Positions 22,742 to 30,685 of a stretch of DNA of 38,053 nt are shown piece after piece (position 1 is the first letter of the stretch; each line of letters starts with the position of its first letter). A program made the translations under genes and the position numbers. Where the stretch lies: positions 1-38,053 of the forward strand of contig CAYSPT010000049.1 of NCBI GenBank assembly GCA_964432985.1. Reading direction: 5' to 3'. This DNA comes from CAYSPT01 sp964432985. Its GTDB lineage: Bacteria; Muiribacteriota; CAYSPT01. Below the pieces are notes generated by a model. It searched no databases. It was not told where the DNA came from and saw nothing but the letters and a program-made list of their open reading frames with translations.

Positions 22742-22873
22742 ACAATATTTCATGAAGTGTTTTTTCAAGCAAGATAGGAGAATTTAAAGGTCTGGTTAAA
22801 CGTCACAACCATCCTCAACGTGGTCATTTTTTGGATGATAGAGAGCAGTGGTTATTTTCCGGGAGGTGATTTC

Positions 22874-23284
22874 ATGGATTCATCGTGGACTGAGTTTAAA
22901 GTTTTACTAAAAGCTGAAATGATGAAGATTTACTCTGAAACAGTTGTTGACCACATCATGGATCCCAGAAATTTGGGAAGCATCGAAAAGGCAGACGGCT
23001 TCGCCAGGATAACAGGCCCCTGTGGCGATACAATGAAGATATGGCTGACGGTGGAGGAAGGCGCGATCAGTGAAGCCCGCTTCATGACCGACGGTTGTGG
23101 CACTTCCATTGCCTCGGGTAGTATGGTCACTGAGCTTGTCAGAGGAAAGAGTATTGACGAAGCCCACAAGGTCAGTATGCAGGACGTTCTTAACGCCCTG
23201 GACGGTCTACCCCAGGATAACCTGCATTGTGCCCTTCTGGCGGCCGATACTTTAAAGCAGGCGGTAAAAGACTACCTGGATTAA
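22874..23284 (+). CDS. NifU/IscU-type Fe-S cluster scaffold
   Basis: A 136-residue protein with all cluster ligands of the U-type scaffold: Cys50 and Asp52 in GPCGDT, Cys75 in DGCGTSIASGSM, and Cys119 in LHCALLAADTL. The family motif YSETVVDHIMDPRNLG is near the N-terminus. ATG 22874 follows the strong ribosome site GGGAGGTGATTTC. No cysteine desulfurase adjoins it, so sulfur must come from elsewhere. Single-gene unit under a sigma-54 promoter shared with the polyferredoxin operon; probably a dedicated scaffold for the clusters of the ORP system. Confidence 0.9.
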   Translation: MDSSWTEFKVLLKAEMMKIYSETVVDHIMDPRNLGSIEKADGFARITGPCGDTMKIWLTVEEGAISEARFMTDGCGTSIASGSMVTELVRGKSIDEAHKVSMQDVLNALDGLPQDNLHCALLAADTLKQAVKDYLD

Positions 23285-23345
23285 TAATGTATCCCTTATC
23301 CACACTATGAAAGATGGCACATAACAGGATTTGTGAATAGAGTCA

Positions 23346-24347
23346 CTACGTCATGGCGGACGTAATCGCCACCATATTCACCACATCGTCTACGCTGCAA
23401 CCCCGCGAGAGATCGTTCACCGGCTTCTTCAGTCCCGCCACTATGGGCCCGAAGGCTTCCGCTCCAGCCAGCCTCTGTACCAGTTTGTAGGCAATGTTTC
23501 CGGCGTCGAGGTTCGGGAAGATGAGCACATTAGCCCGCCCCGCCAGCAGGCTGTCCGGGTCCTTCTTCCGGGCGACCTCCTCCACCAGGGCCGCGTCACC
23601 CTGCAATTCGCCCTCGAAAATAATCCCCGGACAAAGGCTGCGCGCTTTCCGTGCCGCTGCGGCCACCTTCCCGGCGGCCCGGTGGTCGGCTGATCCTCTG
23701 GTGGAAAATGAGAGGAACGCCACCCGGGGATCAAACCTGAGCAGACCACTGGCGACCCGGGCGACGGTGATCCCTATCTGCGCCAGTTGCTCCATTGCAG
23801 GTTCGATGACAATGGCGCAGTCCCCGAATATCAGCACACCATTTTCACCCCACCGCGGATCGGGATGTACCATGATGAAGTAGGAGGTCACCAGCCCCCC
23901 TTCATCGTCACATCCGATGATGTGAAGGGCCGGACTCAACGTATCGGCGGTGGTGGTAGAGGCGCCGCCCAGGTACCCGTCGGCTGCGCAAGTATGCACC
24001 ATCATGGCGGCGTAGAAGCGCGGTATCTGCATGAACGACAGGGCACTTTGCAACGACGGGACTTTCTTTCCTTCTGCTTTGCGGATCTCGATGTAACGCC
24101 GCGCGTATCCACGCAACCTGGTTTTATCTTCCAGGTGATCGATGACGGTTACCGGATCGAGGCGGACACCATGTTTCCCAGCGATGGCTCCAACATCCTC
24201 GCGGTTGCCAAGAACGGTTACGGCCGCCAGACCCTCGGCCGCCGCCTGACAGGCGCCTGCCACAACCCGCTCGTCCCAACCTTCGAATAGAACGATATTC
24301 CCCTTGCGATTCCTGGCCGACGTCCATATCTTTTCCATAACCTTCAT
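23346..24347 (-). CDS. pta: Phosphate acetyltransferase (phosphotransacetylase)
   Basis: At 333 residues it has the length of short Pta enzymes. Recognisable blocks are ADGYLGGASTTTADTLSPAL, VLIFGDCAIVIEPAMEQLAQI, ARVASGLLRFDPRVAFLSFSTRGSA, EGELQGDAALVEEVARKK and VLIFPNLDAGNIAYKLVQRLAGAEAFGPIVAGLKKPVNDLSRG. It interconverts acetyl-CoA and acetyl phosphate. It follows the radical SAM gene by 17 bp in the same operon and would be under the same sigma-54 promoter, an odd setting for a core metabolic enzyme. No acetate kinase is nearby. A second genomic pta may exist elsewhere. Confidence 0.93.
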   Translation of the reverse strand: MKVMEKIWTSARNRKGNIVLFEGWDERVVAGACQAAAEGLAAVTVLGNREDVGAIAGKHGVRLDPVTVIDHLEDKTRLRGYARRYIEIRKAEGKKVPSLQSALSFMQIPRFYAAMMVHTCAADGYLGGASTTTADTLSPALHIIGCDDEGGLVTSYFIMVHPDPRWGENGVLIFGDCAIVIEPAMEQLAQIGITVARVASGLLRFDPRVAFLSFSTRGSADHRAAGKVAAAARKARSLCPGIIFEGELQGDAALVEEVARKKDPDSLLAGRANVLIFPNLDAGNIAYKLVQRLAGAEAFGPIVAGLKKPVNDLSRGCSVDDVVNMVAITSAMT

Positions 24348-24364
24348 AACATCAGCTTCATTCC

Positions 24365-25345
24365 CTATCCTTTTTTTTCACACCGGACAGGGTGCTTCGC
24401 TTCCCTGTTGGATACGCGGATACGATGTCTTTTCTCCGCCCGGTAGTACAAGACGCCGTTAACCTCCGAGCTGTCGACCAGGTCCCGGGCTGCCAGTTCC
24501 TCGATGTGCTTGATAACCTCGTTACGGTGCAGGCCGAGGCCGGCGGTTATGTCCTCGATCGAGCAGGGACGGCGGTGCAGCATATCCAGGATTTCGATAC
24601 GGCCGGCGGAAAATTCATGCTCTTGATGGATGCCTGAATAATCGGCGATGACTTCCGCGCGCGGGGAAAACATCGCCGCGGCCCTGTCCATGTATTCCCG
24701 CTGGACGCTGATGGTGAAGTCTTCCGTGGGCGGACGCGTCACGGTATTCAGCTGCACGCGGTCGGGCCGGATTTTTTCGACACATGCGGCGAGCTTGGCC
24801 ACTTCGCTCTCGATAGCCGTGTAGCCGGCAAGCAAGAACACTTCAAGCCAGTATTCTCCATTAAACGCACGGCGGAAATCCATCAGCCCTCTCAGCATCT
24901 GATTGAAAGAGATCCCCCGATGCGGGCGGTTGATGGTTTGAAATAAGGCATCGTCGCCGGCGTCCAGAGAGGGGATCACCAGGTCGGCGTTCAAAAGCTC
25001 GGCCCGAACCATCGGGTGCCAGAGCAATGATCCGTTGGTCAGAACCGCCACCGGGACATTGGTCATCACCTTGATACATTTAATCAGCTCTCCCGCCCGC
25101 GAGAATAGCGTCGGCTCACCCAACCCGCTGAGCGTAATGTAATCCGGACGCCGGGAGAGCCCTTCCTCCAACTCGGCCAGCACTCCATTGAATGGAACCC
25201 ATTGCTTGCGCCGTGTCGTCTTGTGGGTAGTCCGCCCGAGCTGGCAATAAATGCAGTCATAGGAACACGTTTTGAAAGGCACGAGGTCAACACCCAGCGA
25301 CCGCCCAAGCCTTCGTGAAGGCACGGGGCCGAAAAGATACTTCAT
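24365..25345 (-). CDS. Radical SAM protein with C-terminal winged-helix domain
   Basis: The 326-residue protein has the radical SAM motif CSYDCIYCQLG near residue 30, preceded by FGPVPSRRLGRSLGVDLVPFK, which defines a COG0731-like group. Then come LSGLGEPTLF, VAVLTNGSLL and DLVIPSLDAG. The C-terminal third ends in a winged-helix-like segment (PCSIEDITAGLGLHRNEVIKHIEELAARDLV). Start: ATG 25345 or GTG 25354, both behind GGAGAAGGG; the predicted sigma-54 start site near 25374 allows either. The substrate is unknown. Proteins of this group often accompany Orp/NifX-type genes, and a role in cofactor maturation or redox sensing is plausible. Confidence 0.85.
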   Translation of the reverse strand: MKYLFGPVPSRRLGRSLGVDLVPFKTCSYDCIYCQLGRTTHKTTRRKQWVPFNGVLAELEEGLSRRPDYITLSGLGEPTLFSRAGELIKCIKVMTNVPVAVLTNGSLLWHPMVRAELLNADLVIPSLDAGDDALFQTINRPHRGISFNQMLRGLMDFRRAFNGEYWLEVFLLAGYTAIESEVAKLAACVEKIRPDRVQLNTVTRPPTEDFTISVQREYMDRAAAMFSPRAEVIADYSGIHQEHEFSAGRIEILDMLHRRPCSIEDITAGLGLHRNEVIKHIEELAARDLVDSSEVNGVLYYRAEKRHRIRVSNREAKHPVRCEKKG

Positions 25346-25385
25346 ATTTTCCACCCTTCTCCGGTCTCAACCAAAAGAATGGTGC

Positions 25386-25401
25386 TGCATTTATCATGCC
25401 T
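25386..25401 (-). promoter_or_regulatory. Sigma-54 promoter of the radical SAM-pta operon
   Basis: The minus strand reads AGGCATGATAAATGCA, with GG-N10-GC. The intergenic stretch 25355-25616 holds nothing else recognisable besides this and one activator site. Confidence 0.6.
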
Positions 25402-25513
25402 GAACGAGATGTTTCATTGCCTGTCCAGGCAGGGTCGAGGCGGTAATCACGCATTTCAGCTGGTGGGAGTCAATCCGGATAAGGGCAATCACATCATCTG
25501 CTCTCTCTTACCT

Positions 25514-25527
25514 TTGCAATTATGCAT
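25514..25527. promoter_or_regulatory. Activator site TTGC-N6-GCAT
   Basis: TTGCAATTATGCAT has one mismatch in the right arm. It lies 113 bp upstream of the radical SAM promoter. No second copy is visible at the 31-33 bp distance seen elsewhere. Confidence 0.55.
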
Positions 25528-25616
25528 TAGTAGTAGACATTGGCAACTGTTTTTTGAAGAATGTTTCCTGGTCTGTTCCCGCAAAATCAGGATCTACACT
25601 CAGCTTGAATCTTCGC

Positions 25617-26897
25617 TCAGAAGAAGTAGCGGGTCCGCAGCTCCACCTTCCAGTCGTTCTGCTTCTCGCCGTACTCGGTGCCGGGTTTACCGGAAAGAAA
25701 ACTCAGACGCAGCCTGAGTTCCAGGTTGGTCATTCCGGTGTAAGCCACCTCGGGAATAATAGAGTAAGATCCGTCGTCCAGATTGATCATCGAGGTCAGG
25801 GCCGGGGTGACATAGAGCAGCCCGAAGGGCTCCTTCTGGCTGACGCGCAGATAGGCGTAGCGGCGCATGAAATTGGGTTTCTGGTACCCTCCGGCGGACT
25901 GCCTTATGTTTTGCAATTGGGCGCCATCGGCCTGAGCGATAAACTCATAAAAATCTTTGGCTTCCCGCTCCGTGTACCCTTTGCCATTGCGGTAGTACTC
26001 CAGGATGTAAGTCGTTTCGCTGGGAGATAGGTAGCGCACCCCCAGCAGCGTGCTCACGGCGTCGAAGGCGGCCACGGTGGCGGTCCCGTCGGAGGCGATC
26101 ACGCGCTTGTTATAGTCGTTGGCGGTGGCCCATTCCCCGTGTACCTCGAAGTTGCTGGTGATGTTGCGCGAGAAATCCAGTCCGTACTTTTCCAGGCGGC
26201 CTCCCCGCGAGAGAAACAGCAGGTCGATGTCGGTATCGTGGAGAAGGGCATAGACCTTGCCGGCAAGGTAGTAGTGACCGTCTTCACCGAAACCCGGATT
26301 GATATCGCCGCCGGTAGGAATGACCACGCCGGTCACCGCCACGGTCCGCAGGTCCCCGGGATAGCTCTTTACCATGTCCGCCAGGCATGCCCAGTATCCT
26401 TCCAGGGCAAGGTCGGGATCCGACGGGTCCTTGGGCCTGCCCGCGAAATTGACGGGGTTCCAGGCGTAGCCCTTGCCCCACCGGGTCAGGATTTTCCCCA
26501 GCGAGACGTAGGTGCCGGGGTTGATCTGCCGTGAAAAATGCGCCTGGTAGAGGGTAAGATCGTCCTGCCAGTCCCCCTCGCCCCAGCTCCCTTTAAAATT
26601 GGCCAGCACATAGGCCTTGCGCGAGCCCTTTTGCCAGGTCAGTTCCGGCTGCAGCTCCAGCCCTCCCAGTCGCCTCCGGCTGTCCGGATTACTGTCACGA
26701 GTGCTCAACCGGTAAAGAGCGCCCCCCCTGTCAAGTCGGAGGTAGGAGGCGTCCATCTGGAGATGCCCGCCGAACTCGAAGGGTGATTTTTCAAACTCGC
26801 TGATATCGAAGGAAAACTCCTCTTGGGCGCGCAGACAGGCCGAAGAACAGGCCATAACAAGCAAACAAAAAAGGGCTACGCGGGACGTTCTCATCAA
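25617..26897 (-). CDS. Outer-membrane beta-barrel protein, last gene of exporter operon
   Basis: The 426-residue protein has a signal peptide (residues 1-24, ending CLRA). Many aromatic strand-like segments follow (AYVLANFKGSWGEG, TYVSLGKILTRWGKGYAW, TTYILEYYRNGKGY). It ends in Phe (RTRYFF), the sorting signal of barrel proteins. The text NPVNFAGRPKDPSDPD resembles DUF1302-like barrels found with LolA/LolE-like exporters. It follows the LolA-like gene by five bases. I infer the outer-membrane component of the system that starts with the Cys-rich protein. Confidence 0.82.
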   Translation of the reverse strand: MMRTSRVALFCLLVMACSSACLRAQEEFSFDISEFEKSPFEFGGHLQMDASYLRLDRGGALYRLSTRDSNPDSRRRLGGLELQPELTWQKGSRKAYVLANFKGSWGEGDWQDDLTLYQAHFSRQINPGTYVSLGKILTRWGKGYAWNPVNFAGRPKDPSDPDLALEGYWACLADMVKSYPGDLRTVAVTGVVIPTGGDINPGFGEDGHYYLAGKVYALLHDTDIDLLFLSRGGRLEKYGLDFSRNITSNFEVHGEWATANDYNKRVIASDGTATVAAFDAVSTLLGVRYLSPSETTYILEYYRNGKGYTEREAKDFYEFIAQADGAQLQNIRQSAGGYQKPNFMRRYAYLRVSQKEPFGLLYVTPALTSMINLDDGSYSIIPEVAYTGMTNLELRLRLSFLSGKPGTEYGEKQNDWKVELRTRYFF

Positions 26898-26902
26898 GCG
26901 CC

Positions 26903-27709
26903 TTATCTCAGTTCATCCACCCGGGAGAGGTTGTTCAACGTGAAAACCTCGTCGGCGAATTCCCGGGCCTTTATGTTGGAGAATAGCATCACGGAACGGT
27001 ACCCTTTCTGAAGCGGGCTGTCCGTCTCCAGCATACCCGGGCGGGTCACCCCGCCGCCGAAATCCTTGATCTGGCTGTAATGAAGGGTTTTTATCAGCAT
27101 TCCCGACGACGCGTAGCACTTTATTTCGAGTGGAATAAGTTTTTCTCTGTCCACCGACATTTCCAGCCGGTCGTATGCGACGGAGCCGGTCTTCGCCTTC
27201 AGGGCCAGGAGGTACTGCCCGCCTTCTTCTTTGAGGGTCTCGACATCGTACTCGGCGGAGTAGTCCAGCCTTAACAGGTCCGAGTTATTGAACACGCCGC
27301 CGACCACCGACTGCAGGCTGGTGATGCGGATGGGCTTGCCCACGTTGGGGATGTACAGCCACATGTTCTCATCCAGGCGCAGGGTCGCCCGGCCTTTCTC
27401 GCTGGCGGGAGACAGGAAAAGGGCGATCATCCTGTCCCGCCCCTTTTTCACCGTGTAGAGGACGAACTCCTTCCTGGTCCCGTCCGGCTCGATGTTGATG
27501 AGCTTGCGGTACATCTCGTAGCTCTCCGGGTTGAGATTGCGGTCCACCTTGAGCAGGATATCGTTCCCGTCGAGCAGGGTCTCGCTGCCATCAGGCGGGA
27601 TTTCGTTGTTGCCGGGCAGGTTCTCGCCTTCCCCGGCGGCCGGGGCCGCAACGGCTCCCATCAACACGATTAAAACAACTGTAAGCAGTACCTTGTATCG
27701 TTTTTTCAT
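26903..27709 (-). CDS. LolA-like outer-membrane lipoprotein-sorting protein
   Basis: A 268-residue protein with signal peptide MKKRYKVLLTVVLIVLMGAV. The mature part has DGNDILLKVDRNLNPESYEM, the block MWLYIPNVGKPIRITSLQSVVGGVFNNSDLLRLD and YDVETLKEEGGQYLLALKAK, the pattern of the LolA-like COG2834 family found beside LolC/E-type permeases. ATG 27709 is chosen over an ATG nine bases upstream because it begins the signal peptide directly. It probably carries a lipidated or hydrophobic substrate across the periplasm between the permease and the barrel protein. Confidence 0.82.
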   Translation of the reverse strand: MKKRYKVLLTVVLIVLMGAVAAPAAGEGENLPGNNEIPPDGSETLLDGNDILLKVDRNLNPESYEMYRKLINIEPDGTRKEFVLYTVKKGRDRMIALFLSPASEKGRATLRLDENMWLYIPNVGKPIRITSLQSVVGGVFNNSDLLRLDYSAEYDVETLKEEGGQYLLALKAKTGSVAYDRLEMSVDREKLIPLEIKCYASSGMLIKTLHYSQIKDFGGGVTRPGMLETDSPLQKGYRSVMLFSNIKAREFADEVFTLNNLSRVDELR

Positions 27710-27733
27710 GATCCACATCCTTAAATGTTCGGT

Positions 27734-28981
27734 TCATACATGTCGCAACGCCTTGATGGGCTCCATCCTCGAAGCCTTGACCGCCGGCTGGAGGCTGGCG
27801 GCAACCGCCACCAGCAGCACCACGACGATCGTGAAGATGATATCACCAGCGGCCAGAGAGGGCTTGAGGATAATACCGGTCCGCCGGCCGAAGTTGAAAG
27901 CCAGGGGCCATAGGTTCAACGCCAGGACCGTGAGGACGCTTATCGCGGTCCCGGCCATGCTCCCGATAACTCCCAGCAGGAAGCCCTCGGTTACGTACAG
28001 GGTCCTGATCTTTCCCGGCAGGGTACCCATGGCCGAGATGGTGCCGATCTCCCTGATGCGCTCGTAGACCGCCATGACCATCACGTTCATGACGCTTATC
28101 AGGGCGATAAAAACCAGCAGCACACGCACACTGACGGTCATCAGATCGATCATCTTCGCTATGTTGACGAACGGCGAGAGCTTTTCCCACGTATGGACCT
28201 CGAAGCGGGGCTTGCCCTGCTTGTTGAGCTCTTTTGCCAGCGAGGCTTCCACTTCCATCCTGGCCGTTTCGAGCTCGCCGAAGTTCTTCAGCCGGACCGC
28301 GAACTCGCTGACCTCGTCCTTTTTCATCCTGAGGAGATTCACGGCGTCCGCGATGTTGATATAGCCGTCCCGTCCTCCGGGCCCGGTGGCGCTTTCAAGG
28401 ACGCCGCCCACCACCAGGGGTACACCGTTGACCGATCCGTCCTTATTAGTAGCCACGATCACGACCTGGTCGCCCGGCTTGAGCTTCAACCCTTTGGCCA
28501 GGAGCTCCGGGATGACAATCCGGCCCGGCTGCAGGGCGGCGGCCCCCTTCTCTCCCTGGACGAACCGCCCACTGAGAAGGGGAACGGTGGCCAGTTCCTT
28601 TTCCGGGTCCACCGCGTTGAGGCGGATATTGGTGGTCTCCTCGAAGTCGCTTAACATGGCCCCGAACTTGACCCGGGGCGAGTACGATTCGACCAGTTGG
28701 CAGCCGTCGAGAGCTTTACCAACCAGGGCGGCGTCTTTGGGAGGCATGGTCATGTTGAGCGGTAGGTTGTCGAGGCTGGCAACGAATCCTTTTCGATGGA
28801 CCTGGATGTGCCCCAGCATGGAATCGGTGATCTGACCGATCATGATCCCCTTGAAGGAGCCCGAGAGGGAGCTGAAAACGAGGACCGACACCACGCCTAC
28901 GGTTATCAACAGGGAAGTCAGCATCGTCCTTCTCCGGTAGCGTTGCAGGTTCCTGGAGGCGATCTTAAGAATGTTGAGCAT
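27734..28981 (-). CDS. FtsX-family ABC permease (LolE/MacB-like)
   Basis: From ATG 28981 the protein is 415 residues: an N-terminal membrane helix (MLNILKIASRNLQRYRRRTMLTSLLI), a ~220-residue periplasmic domain, then three C-terminal helices (VRVLLVFIALISVMNVMVMAVYERIREIGTISAMG, GFLLGVIGSMAGTAISVL, FTIVVVLLVAVAASLQPAVKASRMEPIKALRH). That is the MacB/LolE topology. Longer starts are ignored because this one sits at the canonical family N-terminus. It overlaps the ATPase gene by 17 bp. A single permease suggests a homodimer working with the LolD-like ATPase. Confidence 0.9.
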   Translation of the reverse strand: MLNILKIASRNLQRYRRRTMLTSLLITVGVVSVLVFSSLSGSFKGIMIGQITDSMLGHIQVHRKGFVASLDNLPLNMTMPPKDAALVGKALDGCQLVESYSPRVKFGAMLSDFEETTNIRLNAVDPEKELATVPLLSGRFVQGEKGAAALQPGRIVIPELLAKGLKLKPGDQVVIVATNKDGSVNGVPLVVGGVLESATGPGGRDGYINIADAVNLLRMKKDEVSEFAVRLKNFGELETARMEVEASLAKELNKQGKPRFEVHTWEKLSPFVNIAKMIDLMTVSVRVLLVFIALISVMNVMVMAVYERIREIGTISAMGTLPGKIRTLYVTEGFLLGVIGSMAGTAISVLTVLALNLWPLAFNFGRRTGIILKPSLAAGDIIFTIVVVLLVAVAASLQPAVKASRMEPIKALRHV

Positions 28982-29675
28982 GGCTATCCCTTTCGTTCCC
29001 GGCGGACTTGAGAGATCCATCCTCCAGGGTGAAGATGACTTCCGCCTCCGACATGACCCTGGGATCGTGGGTGGAGAAGATGAACGTCGTTCCCAGGTTA
29101 TCCCGCATCTCTTTCATGACGCGCAGGACGTTCATGGCCGTGGCGCGGTCCAGGTTGGCGGTGGGTTCGTCCGCCAGAACCAGTTTCGGGTCGGTAACGA
29201 GGGCCCGGGCCACCGCCACCCGCTGCTTCTGGCCGCCGGAAAGCTGGTCGGGGAACTTGTCTTTCATCTCCGCCACCCCCACCGCTTCCAGCAGGGACAT
29301 CACCCGTTTGTCCCTCTCGTTTGCAGGATGGCTCTGGACCATCAGGAGAGGATACTCGACATTCTCGTAGACCGTGAGTACCGGGATGAGGTTGAAATCC
29401 TGGAAGATGAACCCGATGGTCTCGCCCCTGAAGCGGGCCGAACCGGTGCGGTCCAGCCGGTTCACATCGGTGCCGGCCACCGTGAGGCTGCCGCCGGTGG
29501 GGGTGTCCAGGCAGCCGATCATGTTCAGCAGGGTCGTTTTGCCGCTCCCGGAAGGGCCGACGAAAGAAACAAACGATGCGGGCTCGATACCGAAGGTCAC
29601 CCCCCTGATGGCCTTCACCTCCACTTCGCCTGTCTGGTAGGTTTTGATAAGGTCCTTCGCTTCAATAAGGCTCAT
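28965..29675 (-). CDS. LolD/MacB-type ABC ATPase
   Basis: A 236-residue ATPase: LIKTYQTGEVEVKAIRGVTF, Walker A GPSGSGKTT, LTVYENVEYPLL, signature LSGGQKQRVAVARAL, Walker B LVLADEPTANLD and the H-loop STHDPRVMSEAE. ATG 29675 has GAGGAG upstream; a much longer open frame upstream is only a shadow of the Cys-rich gene. Together with the FtsX permease and LolA-like protein it forms an ATP-driven envelope transport or substrate-extraction system under the sigma-54 promoter at 30400. Confidence 0.92.
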   Translation of the reverse strand: MSLIEAKDLIKTYQTGEVEVKAIRGVTFGIEPASFVSFVGPSGSGKTTLLNMIGCLDTPTGGSLTVAGTDVNRLDRTGSARFRGETIGFIFQDFNLIPVLTVYENVEYPLLMVQSHPANERDKRVMSLLEAVGVAEMKDKFPDQLSGGQKQRVAVARALVTDPKLVLADEPTANLDRATAMNVLRVMKEMRDNLGTTFIFSTHDPRVMSEAEVIFTLEDGSLKSAGNERDSHAQHS

Positions 29676-29686
29676 AACTCGCTCCT

Positions 29687-30211
29687 CTAATCGTTCACCA
29701 GGCAGCCGCCGCATTCTCCCGACTGCTCCATCATTCTCATCTTCATTTTCATCCTCATCTTCATTCTCATCCTTCCGCGGTGCTTCCCGCCGGAGGCTCC
29801 GCCGCACGCTCCGCAGGAAGAACAATGGCCAACTGCCTGCTGTGCGGACGTATCCTCGTTCGCTGCGGGAACAACTGCCACGGCCCTCGGTTCGATGGTC
29901 ACTCCGATAGCGGCGTCCCCCTCCGGAAGGGATTCCGGGACCGGCGTGCCAATCGCTCCGTCCGGAATTACCATCGGGCGATACCTGGGACACAAGATGT
30001 TGTGGCAGGTAATATCTGCATGGTCGCACTGGCCATTCTCATTAACGTCGATATACATGGGGCAGGTTCCCACCGGGGCGGCGACCGGGTCGCCGGCGGC
30101 CGGCTTTGCCGCCATCAAACCCGGGACCGAATTCAGCAGCAGACCCGTAACCGCCAGCAAAACCAATAATCCTGCGGATCTTGTCAACACATTGACTGTT
30201 CCCTTACTCAT
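29687..30211 (-). CDS. Secreted Cys-rich protein with Met/Lys/Arg repeat
   Basis: A 174-residue protein, not a family I recognise. A signal peptide (MSKGTVNVLTRSAGLLVLLAV) ends near VPGLMAAKPAA. Mature Cys groups are CPMYIDVNENGQCDHADITC then HNILC, then HCSSCGACGG, and finally GECGGCLVND at the C-terminus. A repeat RMRMKMRMKMKMRMM precedes the end. Met and Cys clusters of this type often bind Cu(I) or other soft metals. It leads the operon with the LolD, FtsX, LolA-like and barrel genes, so it may be their substrate. Start ATG 30211 follows GGAGG; a second ATG 60 bases further upstream lacks a signal peptide at its start. Confidence 0.6.
   Translation of the reverse strand: MSKGTVNVLTRSAGLLVLLAVTGLLLNSVPGLMAAKPAAGDPVAAPVGTCPMYIDVNENGQCDHADITCHNILCPRYRPMVIPDGAIGTPVPESLPEGDAAIGVTIEPRAVAVVPAANEDTSAQQAVGHCSSCGACGGASGGKHRGRMRMKMRMKMKMRMMEQSGECGGCLVND
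29730..29771. repeat. Short tandem hexamer repeat coding for Arg/Lys-Met pairs
   Basis: CATTCTCATCTT-type hexamers are repeated about seven times inside the Cys-rich gene. They encode alternating Met with Arg or Lys. Slippage could change the length of this segment between strains. Confidence 0.6.
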
Positions 30212-30399
30212 TGCACATTCCTCCTTACTCATTTTTGACTTAGTAGGATAAGACGGATAAGGACGGATCATTATTCAATTTTTTTTTCGAAATATCGCCT
30301 CGGCCAGGATGTGCTTCAGGTTCGTTTTCAGCAATTACATTCCTTCCCTCACTGTCATACCCTAATTCAATTGGAGGCTTTTATACTGGAGCTGATAAG

Positions 30400-30415
30400 G
30401 GCACAAACCGTGCCA
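30400..30415 (-). promoter_or_regulatory. Sigma-54 promoter of the Cys-rich/LolD exporter operon
   Basis: The minus strand reads TGGCACGGTTTGTGCC: a perfect -24 box and GTGC at -12. The predicted leader of ~175 bases to 30211 is long and holds no other feature I can name. Confidence 0.72.
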
Positions 30416-30480
30416 TTTTAAAGGAGACCTGAAAAATGTGTGTTTAAGACAATTCGAGGGCGATAGCGTTACTTACTTTG

Positions 30481-30526
30481 TTGCAATATTGAAAAGCTCC
30501 TTCGCCTAAAAGTTGCATTATTGCAA
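30481..30526. promoter_or_regulatory. Shared activator pair between exporter and Orp-like operons
   Basis: TTGCAATATTGAAA (30481-30494) has one mismatch; TTGCATTATTGCAA (30513-30526) is perfect. Centres are 32 bp apart. The pair lies 66-111 bp from the minus promoter at 30400 and 67-112 bp from the plus promoter at 30593, an almost symmetrical layout. Confidence 0.75.
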
Positions 30527-30592
30527 TATAAGTATTCATCATTTCATTCCAACATATACAATAAGTGTTTCACTGCCCGGCATTTCAACACA

Positions 30593-30608
30593 TGGCACAA
30601 CATGTGCA
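30593..30608 (+). promoter_or_regulatory. Sigma-54 promoter of the Orp-like/PLP/CCG operon
   Basis: TGGCACAACATGTGCA has GG-N10-GC. The predicted start is near 30619, upstream of the ATG at 30686 but downstream of the longer frame's possible starts, which are therefore rejected. Confidence 0.7.
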
Positions 30609-30685
30609 TCTTCACATTCGGAAAAGAGATCAACATCCTGAAGCTGGACATAACCTCATTGCTCGAAAAGAAAGGTGTGTTCCCC

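Noticed and set aside
29676..30029. N-terminal extension of the LolD-like ATPase
   Set aside because: It is an alternative frame of the Cys-rich gene; GAGGAG and the family N-terminus support ATG 29675.
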